A DNA stretch of 64,000 nt, from the NCBI GenBank assembly GCA_022592445.1, contig JABYQR010000053.1, positions 62,001 through 126,000 on the forward strand. The letters run 5' to 3'. The position numbers were made by a program, and so were the translations under genes. This DNA comes from Cytidiella melzeri (Eukaryota; Basidiomycota; Agaricomycetes; Polyporales; Irpicaceae). The notes under the pieces were generated by a model. It made no database searches, was not told the DNA's origin, and worked only from the letters and a program-made list of their open reading frames with translations. Positions 1 to 10,961 of the stretch are shown here, piece by piece. The first letter of the stretch is position 1; the number at the start of each line of letters is the position of its first letter.

Positions 1-143
1 TCCCCATGAGCCAGTTGGCCGCTCCTTCTTTGTCTCCCCCCACCCGCCTCCACTTTCTTCCCAAAACAAGGGGAAGAAAGAGTGAGCCTTGTCACACACA
101 AAGGCCCTAAACCTTCCCCGCGCGTCATTGTTCTGCATAAACA

Positions 144-1135
144 ATGCCTGTCACGCCTGGCATGTGCCTCACCACCGCATTCGCCGAGAAGTGTAGCCTC
201 AGCGACCGTACCGATGACATCCAGATTCCGTCTGAGGTAGAGGCACGCCCCGAGAACCTTGTAACCCTTGGCGAGGTGGCTCGCCGCACCGTTCGGTTCA
301 ACAAATGGGCATACGTCGCCGATGCCATCGAGGGTGGGGATTGGCGGAGCAGTACTGCGAAGCTCACCACTGCCATGGTGAATGCTGCCATTCGGAAGGA
401 GAAAGAAGAGTACATCCATTCAGATGAAGAGATACTCCTAAAGAAGGAAGCCAAGGCGAACAAGGCAGCCAACTCGGTCACCTTGATGTACATGGAGAGC
501 TTCCATGGACCAGGCGCAGTCCCACATTCCAAGCACGTCAGTCTGGAGATTTGCGAGACAGGCGCATCTCCCGTTAGTGACAACGTCTCGGAGGACCTGA
601 ATGTCAGGCAGGAACTGATGGAGCTGAAGGGTCACCGGGTGAGGAAGGCTAGGACTCAAGTCCAAGTCCAAGAACTCGGTAAGTGCTTCAGTCGATGCTC
701 CACATTCGAGTAGATACTCACCACATCCCCAGAAGTCTCCGTCTCTCGTGTCGTTGAGGGGTCGTCTAGTACCTATGGGTCCTCTTCTGCTGCAGCTGAG
801 AGTTCATTCTTCCACCCGGATGACATCCCGGTCGAGGTCCCGCTCTGGACGCCTACTTTGACCAACGATGACGGGTCTGAGTACTCTGTAGGACCTATGA
901 CCCCTCCCGACGAGAGGAACCCCCTGGAGCTTTGTCCAACTTTGCCATACAGCAGCGCAGTCGGTACGTGGTTCCATCGTAGTCCCGAGTAAACGATATG
1001 CTAACTGTTCGGACAGGACGTGGTCGCACCCGCAGGAGCGGCGGTTCCAAGAGGCCAGTCTTCCAAAGCGCGAGCACCTTCACCTCCGAATGGCAGCTGC
1101 CCGGGGGTGGGAACGCTGTGCTGGACGGGTTCTGA
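144..1135 (+). CDS. hypothetical protein, 3 exons
   Basis: I do not recognise this protein. Exons are 144-678, 733-963 and 1017-1135; both introns (54 and 53 nt) have GT..AG borders and keep the frame, giving about 294 residues. The N-terminal 120 residues look folded and charged, with a stretch RTVRFNKWAYVADAIEGGDW around residue 50 and a Lys/Glu-rich helix after it. The middle is Ser/Pro-rich and probably disordered. The C-terminus has a basic patch (RGRTRRSGGSKR). There is no signal peptide or membrane segment. The start is the first ATG after a pyrimidine-rich leader. The gene converges on the F-box gene to its right. The splice-confirmed frame makes it a real gene; function is unknown. 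Confidence 0.72.
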
Positions 1136-1886
1136 GCCCGCCTTGTCGCGCGAAAAGCCGAGAGACGCTGCTGCTGTGAAGCATCCCACACACGTTGTGA
1201 CGATACTTGTGTGGAGATGATGAAAGGAAATTGGATGATAAGGGCCCAAAGGAACTGCACCACCACTTGTAACTTGTATTGCTTTTTTTGCTTGCTATCG
1301 TTGTTGTTACTGCTAAAAACTGACCTGAATAAAATATGCTGTTACTCGGATTTTGAACATGCTTTGTGCTGGAAGCTCCTTGGTAGCTCCACGCCACGCG
1401 TGAGCTATGTGCGCCATGGACGCACTCAGCGGAGAGCATCTCCGAGTCTGCCTGGGGAAACACGCATCGTCCTATCTGTCGGTGTGAGGGGTGAGAAGTT
1501 GAACCAGGTTGCCAGTCATGAGCTCATTACATTTGCGACTGTGAACGTTACCGTGCTGTCTCTGCATAGGTTCCAGCTAGTTCGTTGAGTAGCTTGACAC
1601 TGCGTATTGCAAGGATCTTTGCATAGGCGGATTTTCGCATTGGGCGGCTGGCTGGCCACGCACGCAACCTCAGTTCAAGAGGCGCTTCGATTCTAGTCGT
1701 TGAGTTTCAAATTGACTCTTTAAACTATATCGGGGATCGAGTGCACTGTCTACCAAGCGTAATAGAAACATGTATCAACATCTTAGGTTTCTTCACTTTT
1801 CCGTCTAACCAACTATGGGCGACGACGGTTTACGCCGGCAAGCTCAATCAAGGAGAAACGATGCAGCCAACACCGTAGATATAAGA
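1136..1886. other. intergenic, convergent 3' flanks
   Basis: This holds the 3' flanks of two converging genes. An AATAAA element lies at 1328-1333 on the plus strand, about 190 bases after the stop of the first gene. I see no supportable gene, RNA or repeat in the rest. Confidence 0.5.
1328..1333 (+). terminator. polyadenylation-signal-like AATAAA
   Basis: A canonical hexamer in T-rich sequence downstream of the first gene's stop codon. It would define an approximately 200-base 3' UTR. The position is seen in the sequence; its use is inferred. Confidence 0.4.
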
Positions 1887-3251
1887 CTACATAATTTCGT
1901 CCCATGTTACTTCGAGTGGATCGAAGAATTGTAGAATTCCTCTGTCATCCAAATCTTTCATCGCCGGGTGCTCGGCGAGGGCCTTCCCACACCATTTCTT
2001 GTGAAACGCTACCTGGACAGATTCCAGCTTCTTCAGAGGTTGACAAGCCGCGGCCAACGCTTGACATAATGCCTCCGGAAAGAACGTCAAGTCCAGCGTG
2101 AGACAAACAAGCGATGCCGGTAACATCTCAATGACCTTGAGCAGGAGATGTAGCTTCCTGGAGTTGAACTTATTCCCATCGAAACTGTGTAGCTCAAGCT
2201 TCAAGCGTCCTAGATTGTGAGTGGTTCTTCGTAGGACGTCACATAGTCCCGAAAGAGCTTTCACGTCCGCTGTCAGTGCAAATGAGATAATATTTGACAA
2301 GCAGCATTGAAACGCCTTACCATCCACATCAACTTTGAGCAACGGAGAGTAGACACCGAAGGGTTCCATATGAATTGTCAAGTCGGACAACCCATATGCA
2401 GGAGCTTGCTGCGCAGAGCCTGCGTCGTAAAGCACCAGCAGCTCTGTAAGAGCTCGCACCGAACTAGGATTATCTCCTAATTGCACGGTTAACTTCGAAG
2501 GCAGATCGGCGCGATGATCGTCGTAAAAGAAGGCTCGTGCGATGGATGGATTTGTTTTGTGCATATTGAGATGGTGGATCTTCGGTGCCAGAGCAGTTGA
2601 AGCGCTATCGGTATGGAAAGACGGACATCCCTCGCCAACGAAAGATACATCCAGTAGATGCACAGTTTCGATCCGCGAGAACATCTGAAGACAGCGGGAT
2701 AGCTGCTCGGCGGTATTCACGTCGAGAGTGACATCGCTGATAACGAAATGTTCCAGCGCGAAACAGTCGTTCTGACATTTGTGGTGTGGTGATGAGTAGA
2801 GGTGGGAATCCGCGATGGCGTCCTCCATCAACTTTGCCCTCAATGGCCTCTCTAGTTGCAGTGTTCGGAGGGAGCGGAGGTGAGGTAGTAGAGTCTTCAA
2901 GTAGTAAAGCAGCATTTCCGGGCGAGTGTTTCGCAAGGTTAATGATTTGAGATGAAGGGCCATGATAGGGGCAAGGGGATTCAGGAAGAGGTTGACAAAA
3001 CTGTTGAGCCTGACGTGATCTTTGATGGTGACGAGTGCAAATACCCGAGGCAGCACGAGGATGTTCCACTTTTGACAAACAAGGCGGCAAGTATGAGTAT
3101 CGAATGAAACGCGCTTGTCTATCCATCCGCGAGTCCTGAGGTTGAGGTCCCTGTGGTACTTCCAGCAAGAGATGCGCAGGATGCTGGAATGGTCTAGTCT
3201 CTCGACACAAGCGAAGATTTCGATCAGCAACTCGTTTGGCAAGGACGCCAT
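1887..3251 (-). CDS. F-box/LRR-like protein
   Basis: A single-exon gene of 454 residues. The N-terminus begins with an F-box core (LPNELLIEIFACVERLD). An insertion follows, then the second half of the motif (CRLVCQKWNILVLPRVF), in which the conserved Cys-x-x-Trp of fungal F-box helices is visible. The rest has irregular leucine-rich segments (for example LRSLRTLQLERPL, LVCLTLDLTFF) like the C-terminal substrate-binding part of basidiomycete F-box proteins. By family knowledge it would connect a substrate to Skp1-Cul1 ubiquitin ligases; the substrate cannot be guessed. Such genes are strongly expanded in Agaricomycetes, and two more are in this window. The start is the first ATG, two codons before the F-box. 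Confidence 0.85.
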   Translation of the reverse strand: MASLPNELLIEIFACVERLDHSSILRISCWKYHRDLNLRTRGWIDKRVSFDTHTCRLVCQKWNILVLPRVFALVTIKDHVRLNSFVNLFLNPLAPIMALHLKSLTLRNTRPEMLLYYLKTLLPHLRSLRTLQLERPLRAKLMEDAIADSHLYSSPHHKCQNDCFALEHFVISDVTLDVNTAEQLSRCLQMFSRIETVHLLDVSFVGEGCPSFHTDSASTALAPKIHHLNMHKTNPSIARAFFYDDHRADLPSKLTVQLGDNPSSVRALTELLVLYDAGSAQQAPAYGLSDLTIHMEPFGVYSPLLKVDVDGKAFQCCLSNIISFALTADVKALSGLCDVLRRTTHNLGRLKLELHSFDGNKFNSRKLHLLLKVIEMLPASLVCLTLDLTFFPEALCQALAAACQPLKKLESVQVAFHKKWCGKALAEHPAMKDLDDRGILQFFDPLEVTWDEIM

Positions 3252-4170
3252 TTTGTACGGGGCCTGGAAGGAAGAGTTTGATGATGAGTCGTTTGAAGGG
3301 ACCCAAGACCTTACAACGTCACGTACCTGTTAGAAATACGCGCAGGGTAGTCGGGGAGTGAGAGACTCTAGTGTGGGCACTATCGGTCCCCCCAACGTGA
3401 GAACTCGGAAATGAGCAAGATAGCGATAGGTCTTACGCCAATGTAGTGCAATACGCGTACCGTGTCACCTACAAGTAGGGGAGTAGCAGCTACGGTGACT
3501 TTTTACCCGACTTCACCTCTTATACCTTGACGACCTGCGGAGTCTAATATGTTTCCGTTCGCCCATCTTTGGCGGGTGCAAATTTGATTGTGGTTGCTTC
3601 CGCAGTTTACCGTGCGGACCAATTCGTGTGAGGTAGACGAGAAACGGAGCACGCTCAACGACGAATGTCGCAAGTACGAGCGTCGGAATGTGGTGCAATA
3701 ACGCGAGGTACGCTTCAAGAGAGTTGGTCGAAATAGTGGCTGGGAGGAAAACGAAACCCCCAGCGCGGGCCCATGAGCAGACGACCGGCACGATCTGTCA
3801 CACGCACGTGATTGTATGTCACACAGCAAACCCGCTGTCATGCCATCTCTTCCAAACGAAACCAGCATCGGTCGTACAAAGAATTACAGGCGATTCCGTT
3901 TGTTTGAAGTGTTTAAGATGAGCGGGGTATACAATGCAAGATCAGCGAATGTCATGGATGATTTGATTTTATTGCGAAAACCCTCTGATGTTTTAGGCAC
4001 CGAACGTTAAGCGTTGGTGGCCGTGACGGTATGGACCTGTGCAGGAGGAAGCGCTGTCGCAGAATACGAGGGGGTAGCGTCTGACGTGTGTTGTACATGT
4101 GCTGTCTGTTCTGGCGAAGCCCTGAAACCCAGCTGTCAATGTATTTGTGGCTGGCTAGGAGAGGAGGGAG
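3252..4170. other. intergenic, no supported gene
   Basis: This is the upstream region of the F-box gene and the 3' flank of the zinc-finger gene. Short ORFs on both strands have no domain features and no consistent splice structure, so I call nothing here. Confidence 0.5.
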
Positions 4171-5630
4171 TCAGAGTAGTGGCGGCGAAGAATCTCGGTC
4201 TTCAGGATCGAGGGTGATCATGTCGACATCTAAAAGCTCGACGTTCATAGGCTCACGTTTGATTATCGGTTCATGGAGAGGAGGAGGTGGATGATGTGCT
4301 GCCACTTCAGGCCTAATCCTAGCAGAAGCCTCGGACGGTTGCCTGGCAACTTGTGCGTCTTTGGTTGGGTATTTAGTAAAATGGCGTACTAGCTGAGAAG
4401 AAATCACGCACTGGAGTGGGCTTCGTGCAATAGACGCGAGATCTCTGAATGTAGCGGGTCGTGCGGTTCTGGAACACGAAGGTGTACCACGAATTCATGC
4501 TTTAACCAGCGACTTCCCGAGAGCTCTACCCATTCCTTCGCCTCGTATCCGCCAACACACCCAGTGGATACATTGTAAGAACGCGCATTGAGCTCCTCAG
4601 CCAGCCGAGGCCTGAATTGCTCGCTGGAGTGTCGCTTGAGGGCATCGAGCCGTGCGTACTTTTTGTGGCATCGAAGGCACTCGAAACGACCTTCGAAATG
4701 TTTGTCCATGTGGCGACCTCGGTCTTTCGGAGAAGGAAATGCTTGTTTACAATCTCGGTACAGACAAGCGTACGGCCGGCGAGTAATCTTGCGAGAGCCA
4801 CGGGAACGCTTCTCCCGACGCACTGGTGCTGAAGGGGCGGTGTGCGGAAACTGTTGTGGCAATATCTCCGGTATTGGTTCAGAGCGAGGACTACTGGGCT
4901 GTGGCTCCTGTGGAGGCGGCCCTGCTACCGCCAAGCTCTCTCCGAACATCATCTGCTCCCTTCGCTTCATGTGCATGATGTGTGGGCTAGGCACCAGCCA
5001 CGCTCGTTGATAGGCCAAGTGTGTATGGGCGGGAGGCGCACGGGCGTAGGGAACGAGGGGAGCGCCAGCAGACCTATCCTTGGCAAAAACGGTGGATGGA
5101 CCTGCCGCGCTCAGCTCTTCAAATGGTCGGTTGTGGCCAGGAAGGAGTTTGTGGCTGATGTGAAGGAAAGTAACTGGGGACGGCGGTGGAAGGTCGGGTT
5201 TATGGACTGGAACATCTGGCTCCTCCTCTGACTCTGGCTCCTCCATCTCTGACTCGCCGTCGTCGTCAAAGACAGCCCTTGGTGGGGACGACAGTACCAG
5301 TTTCTTCGGGTGCTGGTCCACAGCAGAGTTGACTTGCATGTCATGCTCTCCGGTCGCGTCCTTTGCAAGCTCCAGAGCGTCGTGTGCACGCTTAGGAGAC
5401 CGTGTGTGGTCGAATCCATCGTCTTCGGACTCCAGCTCTGATTCACCCTTGTTGTGGCAAAGCGCTGGGCCACGCGGTGAGCTTTGGGCCTGGTTGTTTG
5501 CATGCAGCGATGAGCCTTTGTGAGACGAGAGGCTTGTGGTGGACGAGAGTGAGAAGTTTCTGGCATGGCCCTCGAGCCTTGCGACTGAGCTGGAAGACGC
5601 GGGCTGTCGACTAGCCTCCATCGTCGACAT
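4171..5630 (-). CDS. C2H2 zinc-finger transcription factor-like protein
   Basis: Two exons, 5630-4412 and 4349-4171. The 62 nt intron starts GTGCGT and keeps the frame, giving 465 residues. The N-terminal half is Ser-rich and then acidic (EESEMEEPESEEEPD-like stretch), typical of an activation or linker region. Near residues 289-311 is a C-x4-C finger segment ending H-x3-H (C-LYRD-C ... HMDKH). A second finger starts CLRCHKKYARLDALKRH near residue 318, but no second histidine follows at the expected spacing. A basic stretch (RREKRSRGSRKITRR) precedes the fingers. The C-terminus carries IKRE, a SUMO-acceptor-type motif. An ORF start at 5717 is possible, but the TATA box at 5701-5707 lies inside that extension, so the ATG at 5630 (or 5621) is preferred. 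Confidence 0.8.
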
Positions 5631-6471
5631 GCAAAGGTCAGCGAGTTCAAACGAGCCGTGAGGAGAGCTAAGGGGATCAGAAACGTGGTAAGCTAATCGA
5701 TTATATAGTGGCCGCAAAACAGGAGGCCATCAGCGCCACCCTGCTCAAGGCCGGCCACAGTGCCATCAGAAGGCAGACAAAGCGGTGGAATCATGGGCGA
5801 CCAGCACTCTCGACTTGCGTGCGATGTCTGTTTTCCACCACGGCAGGAGGGAGACATCGACACTCACGAGAACGTCCACTCCAGCAGCTCTTTCAGCAGC
5901 TTCTGCGACCACAAACTCTCTCCAGGCCCACGAACCACGGCAGTCAGACGTTAGAGGTCGCAGACGAGAAACAACGTGTTGAAAATCGCTGATTTTGATC
6001 TCGGTAAAATCGGTGGCCACACGTCCATGAACGCATAAGCGCGCATAATCTGGCTGTGCTGCTCTGCAGGGTCGTAGACATCCTCGATGCCAGTGCACTG
6101 AGGACCGTCAATGAGACTAGAGAGATCGTCGTTGAAATCAAAGCTGAGCGTTAGAACGAGGAATGGCATACAGTCTGCGCCGATGATCCCCCGCCCTATC
6201 TCTACATATGGCAATGGTCGGGATAGTCACGGTGATTAGAGACTAAGTCTAATATAGTTCGCGCGCGCGCATACACCGCGACTCTGCTTTGCAGCGACCG
6301 ACCTCCTTCGCGACTGCTTAGCATCTCCCTCTCCTCTGTCATTGCGTGTTTTCCTCGACATTTTCTGATACTGCACAGTACCTCGTGGTGCACACGAGCC
6401 TCACACTCGCTTGTCAAACCTTCACCTCCTCCCGGACGCCGTGGCATCTACATACACTCATTCAGAATCTT
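5631..6471. other. divergent intergenic region
   Basis: A shared upstream region of about 840 bases between the zinc-finger gene (minus) and the RhoGAP gene (plus). It contains a short GC-alternating run at 6261-6270. A minus-strand ORF of about 72 codons from the ATG near 6172 has protein-like composition but no splice or domain support. Confidence 0.45.
5701..5707 (-). promoter_or_regulatory. TATA box (TATATAA) of the zinc-finger gene
   Basis: TATATAA read on the minus strand, 71-77 bases upstream of the ATG at 5630. This spacing fits a fungal TATA promoter and argues against using the in-frame ATG at 5717, which lies upstream of it. Confidence 0.5.
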
Positions 6472-9400
6472 ATGCCCGTTGCTGCCAGTCCATCCAATAA
6501 TGTCTCAAAGTCTAGTACTCTTACTTCAGCATCATCGTCGGTACCCTCTGCGGCAGACACTGCCGAGAACGCACTTCCCCCCGCCCCGGAAGTGCATGTA
6601 AACGGTCAACCCACTGGCACGAATGCTGCTCCCAAACGACCCAAGTCCTCGGCAGGCAGTGTCTCCCCAGAGACTGAGGCGACGGCATGGGGCTCCAACT
6701 TTTGGGTGACACTAGCAGATCCCTCGGTGAGCACCCTTCCCACATCCTGCCATCCCGACCATGACCCTATGTCTGCGCCTTGATAGACAGGTGTGTCGTT
6801 CTACGCATGCCCAGCCACCGGTGAAGTAAGCTGGGACCCACCCATCGGCAACTTTCTGTGAGTATCCCTTGATGTATGCGCGTGATTGAAGTCTCATCAC
6901 TTGTCATGTGAAGTCTGCCACCGAGTCCTGATGGTGAATGGTGGGAGATGATGGACGAGTCGAGTGGTTTACCTTACTATTACCATACAAAATCAGGAGA
7001 CACGGTTTGGGAACGACCGCCGGCGTTCGTAATCCCACTCACAGTGTTGCAGGTGAGCACACATTCGCTTGGCTAGTTCTCCACCTCTCAACTATCTGTT
7101 CAGAACACCACCCTCGCGCGCCGACTATCTCTCACCAAAGGCACCTCGATAGTAGGACCTCCGACGGCTAATGATGCTGCTCAGAGGCTCGGCTACCGAC
7201 GTTCGCGTTCGTATCATGAAGACAACGATCCAAGACGGGCAAGCTCTTCGTCATCGCTTCAATCTCAACAAAGCCCAAGACAACGCACGCAATCGACAAG
7301 TCGCGCAGGTGCGACGTCTCCTCAACCGTCGCGAACCAAGACCCCAAAACGGTCGACACCAAATGACAAGTTTGGCTCTCCACTAGCATACCAGCGGGGA
7401 CATCCCCTCGCCCCCATTCCGGGCTCCCCGTATGCCACCGACACGTCACCGCCGCCTTCCCCGACTGCGAGGCGAAGCGAATCGCGAGCGTCGCAATCCT
7501 CTAAGCATGATAAGCAGAAACCGACAAAGGAGTCGCCAGGACGCAAGGCTAATAGTTCGAGCGATGGTCTCGCTAGGTCGCGTTCCTTGAAATCTACAAC
7601 TTCCAACCTCGAATTTATTCCCTATCGTGCTCCACAACCCCAGAGCCTCAACGCGGCGTTGGAGAAGATTGCTCAGGCCTCTAGTGGGTCGTCTCACGAG
7701 AAGGATAAAGGCAAGGAGAAGGAAAAGAACACCGCGATGGTTGATGACTGCCGTGAAAGTCTGTCTGTCTCGCTGGGTCGAGCATCGGGGCAGGCTGCGC
7801 GCCAACGGCTTAGTGTTTCTCCCACCATTGTAGACGAAAGGCAGCGGAGCGTCACTGCACCTAATTCGCCCTCGAAAGAAAATAAGGATAGCAAGCATCA
7901 GCTAAAATCTCGGCAGACAGACGCTTCCTCTTCGTCTCAGCCCCCGTCCGCGTCTTCTTTGAATGCGGCTACGACGGCTACCAGTGGACGGGTGATTGGG
8001 AAAGAAATCAGCGCACCCGTGTTCGACGCCGAGGCTACAAACAATATGAGCCCTGTGAAGATGCGCAGTACTGGGAAGCCAATCTTTGTCCCTCCACCTT
8101 CGACAGCCAACCAAAGCCGCAAGTCAGAAGGTGGACCTCTCGATGCTGAGTCAGGAATATACTATCCGAAACGGCGTACCTCTACCCTGAACACGGGGTA
8201 AGCAGATTGTCTTTGTATGCTTTGTTCACACGTTGATTATGCCGTACATTAGAGCGTATCCTGTTCTGCCAGACGACCTTGCATCCGATATTCAGCAGTT
8301 CTCGGAGTCGCAATTTGCAAGACAGTATTTTTCGACTCACCGCACTGGCTTTATATTCCGGCGTACGGTTCCTGTCGCCCAGATGATGAGCTGGCAAAAG
8401 GTACGTGTCCGTTTTCTGCTCTTCCGAACTCACCAGCAAATTGATGAGGTCCGCAGGCACCACTGAGTGCACCTCTCTTACAGCTGAGTAAGCCCCTACA
8501 CAAAGAGGCCGTCAAAACGTTCAAGGCAATCCAGCGCATTATGGGAGACAAGGACCGCGACCGCCCCGTGAACCAAAGCGCGTCTACGACCTCTTTGGTA
8601 GCCTCGAGCGCTATTCTGGAAGAAGAGCGAGGATTGCTAGCTGAGGGCCTCACTCATGGCGAGCTTCGGGATGAGATATATTGTGAGGTTATGAAACAGC
8701 TGACTGGTAATCCCAGCAAGTGCGTACCACTTGAAGATACGTTTCTTCTTTGACTTGGGGCTAATTGTAGTTACGGTAGTGAGAGTGTGTTCAAAGGTTG
8801 GCAGCTACTATGCGTTCTCCTCGTCACCTTCCCTCCTTCGAAAAACTTTGAGCCTTCACTCCGCTCTTTCATCAACCAGGCAACGAATCAGCCTGAAGGC
8901 CGCGTAGATGTCATGGCCAAATACTGCCTCCGGCGACTTGCTTATATCTCACGGAAAGGGCCCCGTGGTAAAGCTCCCAACGCGTCCGAGATAGAGGCTG
9001 CATCAGTAAGAAAAACTAATGACGTGACCCATTTCTTGATGTGATAGCTTACGGGACGAACAGGACGCAGCATTTCATCCGTCAATCTTCGGAGAGTCGC
9101 TGGACGCGATATACAGACTTCAAGAGCGCAACTACCCTGACCAAAAAGTGCCCATCATCCTTCCTTTCCTTTCAGATGGGATCCTTGCCCTGGGAGGCAC
9201 GAAATCAGAAGGCATATTTCGCGTCCCTGGAGATGGTGACTTGGTGTCCGAGCTGAAGTTGCGTATCGACAAGGGCTACTACACCCTCGATGGGTTCGAC
9301 GATCCCCACGTTCTCGCGTCGTTGCTGAAGCTCTGGCTGCGCGAGCTTGCTGACCCACTCGTGCCGGACGAGATGTACAACGACTGCGTTGCTCAGTCGA

Positions 9401-9843
9401 ACGACCCTGAGGCATGCGTGACCATCGTACATCGCCTGCCCACTATCAACCGGCGAGTGGTGCTTTGTGTGATCAGCTTCTTGCAGCTTTTCCTCGAGGA
9501 TAAGGTGCAGACGGTCACAAAAATGACCGCGCCAAACTTGGCGTTGGTCATGGCTCCGAACCTGCTGAGATGCAGCTCGGAATCTATGGCGGTCGTTTTT
9601 ACCAATGCTCAGTATGTACTCATTCATCTTCAATTGCGTTTTGACGTTTGAGCTGTTACTGATAACCTACCTTCAAGATATGAGCAGGCTTTCGTACATA
9701 ACCTCCTGATGCATCTCCGGTGCGACACAGTGGATCCCAATTACGTCCCTAGGCATGCACGTGGTGCTATCCCATCTCCATCGCCTCCAGCCCCCCTACG
9801 GAAATCAAAGTCGTACAAGGCACAACACCGCCCCAACTCGTGA
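6472..9843 (+). CDS. WW-WW-MyTH4-RhoGAP protein (ARHGAP39/Vilse-like)
   Basis: Nine exons: 6472-6726, 6787-6857, 6914-7052, 7104-8197, 8253-8400, 8457-8719, 8771-9005, 9064-9611 and 9678-9843. All phases agree, giving 972 residues. Two WW-type modules lie at about residues 77-112 and 118-150; the second has the W..YYYH..W-x-x-P pattern. A disordered Ser/Lys-rich linker follows to about residue 515. A MyTH4 domain lies at about 525-735 (LPDDLASDIQQF ... LTHGELRDEIYCEVMKQLT). The RhoGAP domain covers about 745-960, with the arginine-finger motif EGIFRVPG, the KLWLREL helix and TAPNLALVMAPNL. By family it accelerates GTP hydrolysis on Rho/Rac/Cdc42, while WW and MyTH4 would tether it to proline-rich or cytoskeletal partners. 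Exon 8 must start at 9064 (SDAAF...), because the nearer AG breaks the frame. Confidence 0.93.
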
Positions 9844-10961
9844 ATCTCATTCGCATTTCTGCAGACTTGGTATATTCATCCTATCCACTCTTTATATCGT
9901 CGCACATGCCTGCTCTGGCGCTTACCGTACGTGTTCCATCATATCAATACCTGGATAATATGATTTTGTTCTTTCGCGGTTGCACCTACCGTATGTGTTG
10001 ATCCGAGTCTAAAAAGCATGGCAACATGTGACTATCACGGAGACGAGGCTCGCCTGCATGTGGCCGCGATATGGGCCACTGCTGACGTTGTAATGGACAA
10101 ACTGCAGCATGGGAATTCGAATGTCCGGGAGCCATGTGGCCAGCGTGACAGTGGACCATCAAGATATCAGCCCTGATTTGCATCTCCTGCCTGCTATAGC
10201 CTTGTCCCGCAAACATCGTGGTGAAGTTTCAAATCAGTACGCCCATCGCTACGCCAGTGTATTCCGAGTTCGTGGTGACACAGCCACCGCTGATAGAGTC
10301 ACTGCACAGTACCTCATTGAAGACGCTGGAATATCAGTGCGTGTCTGTGTGTCTTGACAAAGAGGCGATCGCGAATGTTGAGAAAAAAATGATCGGCACT
10401 GGGCACACAAGCGCTAGCAGCAATGACCGCGCCTGTACCGCGGAGTCGCCGCTACCGTCTGCGACCATATGCATCTATCGCATTACGCTGATTCGGAAAT
10501 GTTGCGAAAGAATCTCGTATGTCGCAATATCTATCGACCCTAGATGATGAAAAGTTTCAGGGAAAACAGGTTGCTGTGTGTTGCCCGTATGCAAGTGCTG
10601 TGTATACATGAGCTGATAAAGGCCACTTTAAATACGTATAATGGCACTTGGCGAGTCTTCGTGCAGGTGAGCTTCTTCCTTGCCTATAACTACCGAGAAT
10701 TGATTGGAAGATGCATCAGACTGCAACAAGAGGACAAAGTCGTCTGCTTATCTGCAGTATTACGCCAAGCCAAGCCAAGGGAGCAGTCTCCATGTGCACG
10801 TCGGATACCTAGCCTCTGGTTCAGCCCTCAGGAACAATGCTTTCAAACAAATGCACGCAGTATCATCTCCACAGGGTCACCTATAAATCTCGTCCGCTGC
10901 CTTCTAATTCCACCGTGAAGCCCAGTTCTTTCCCCCCTCCCACAGTACTGCAGTACTTGCG
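9844..10961. other. intergenic, upstream of the peptide transporter
   Basis: A 1.1 kb region after the RhoGAP stop and before the transporter. Only short ORFs without domain features are present on either strand. The last ~80 bases before the transporter ATG are C/T-rich, as expected for a promoter and leader. Confidence 0.45.

Noticed and set aside
3503..4010. Overlapping short ORFs on both strands upstream of the F-box gene
   Set aside because: No splice consistency, domain motif or start context.
5766..6214. Minus-strand ORFs in the divergent spacer (one starting MPFLVLTLSFDFNDDLSS)
   Set aside because: Protein-like in places, but overlapping frames are equally open, there is no splice-supported gene, and the ORFs lie in the probable promoter region.
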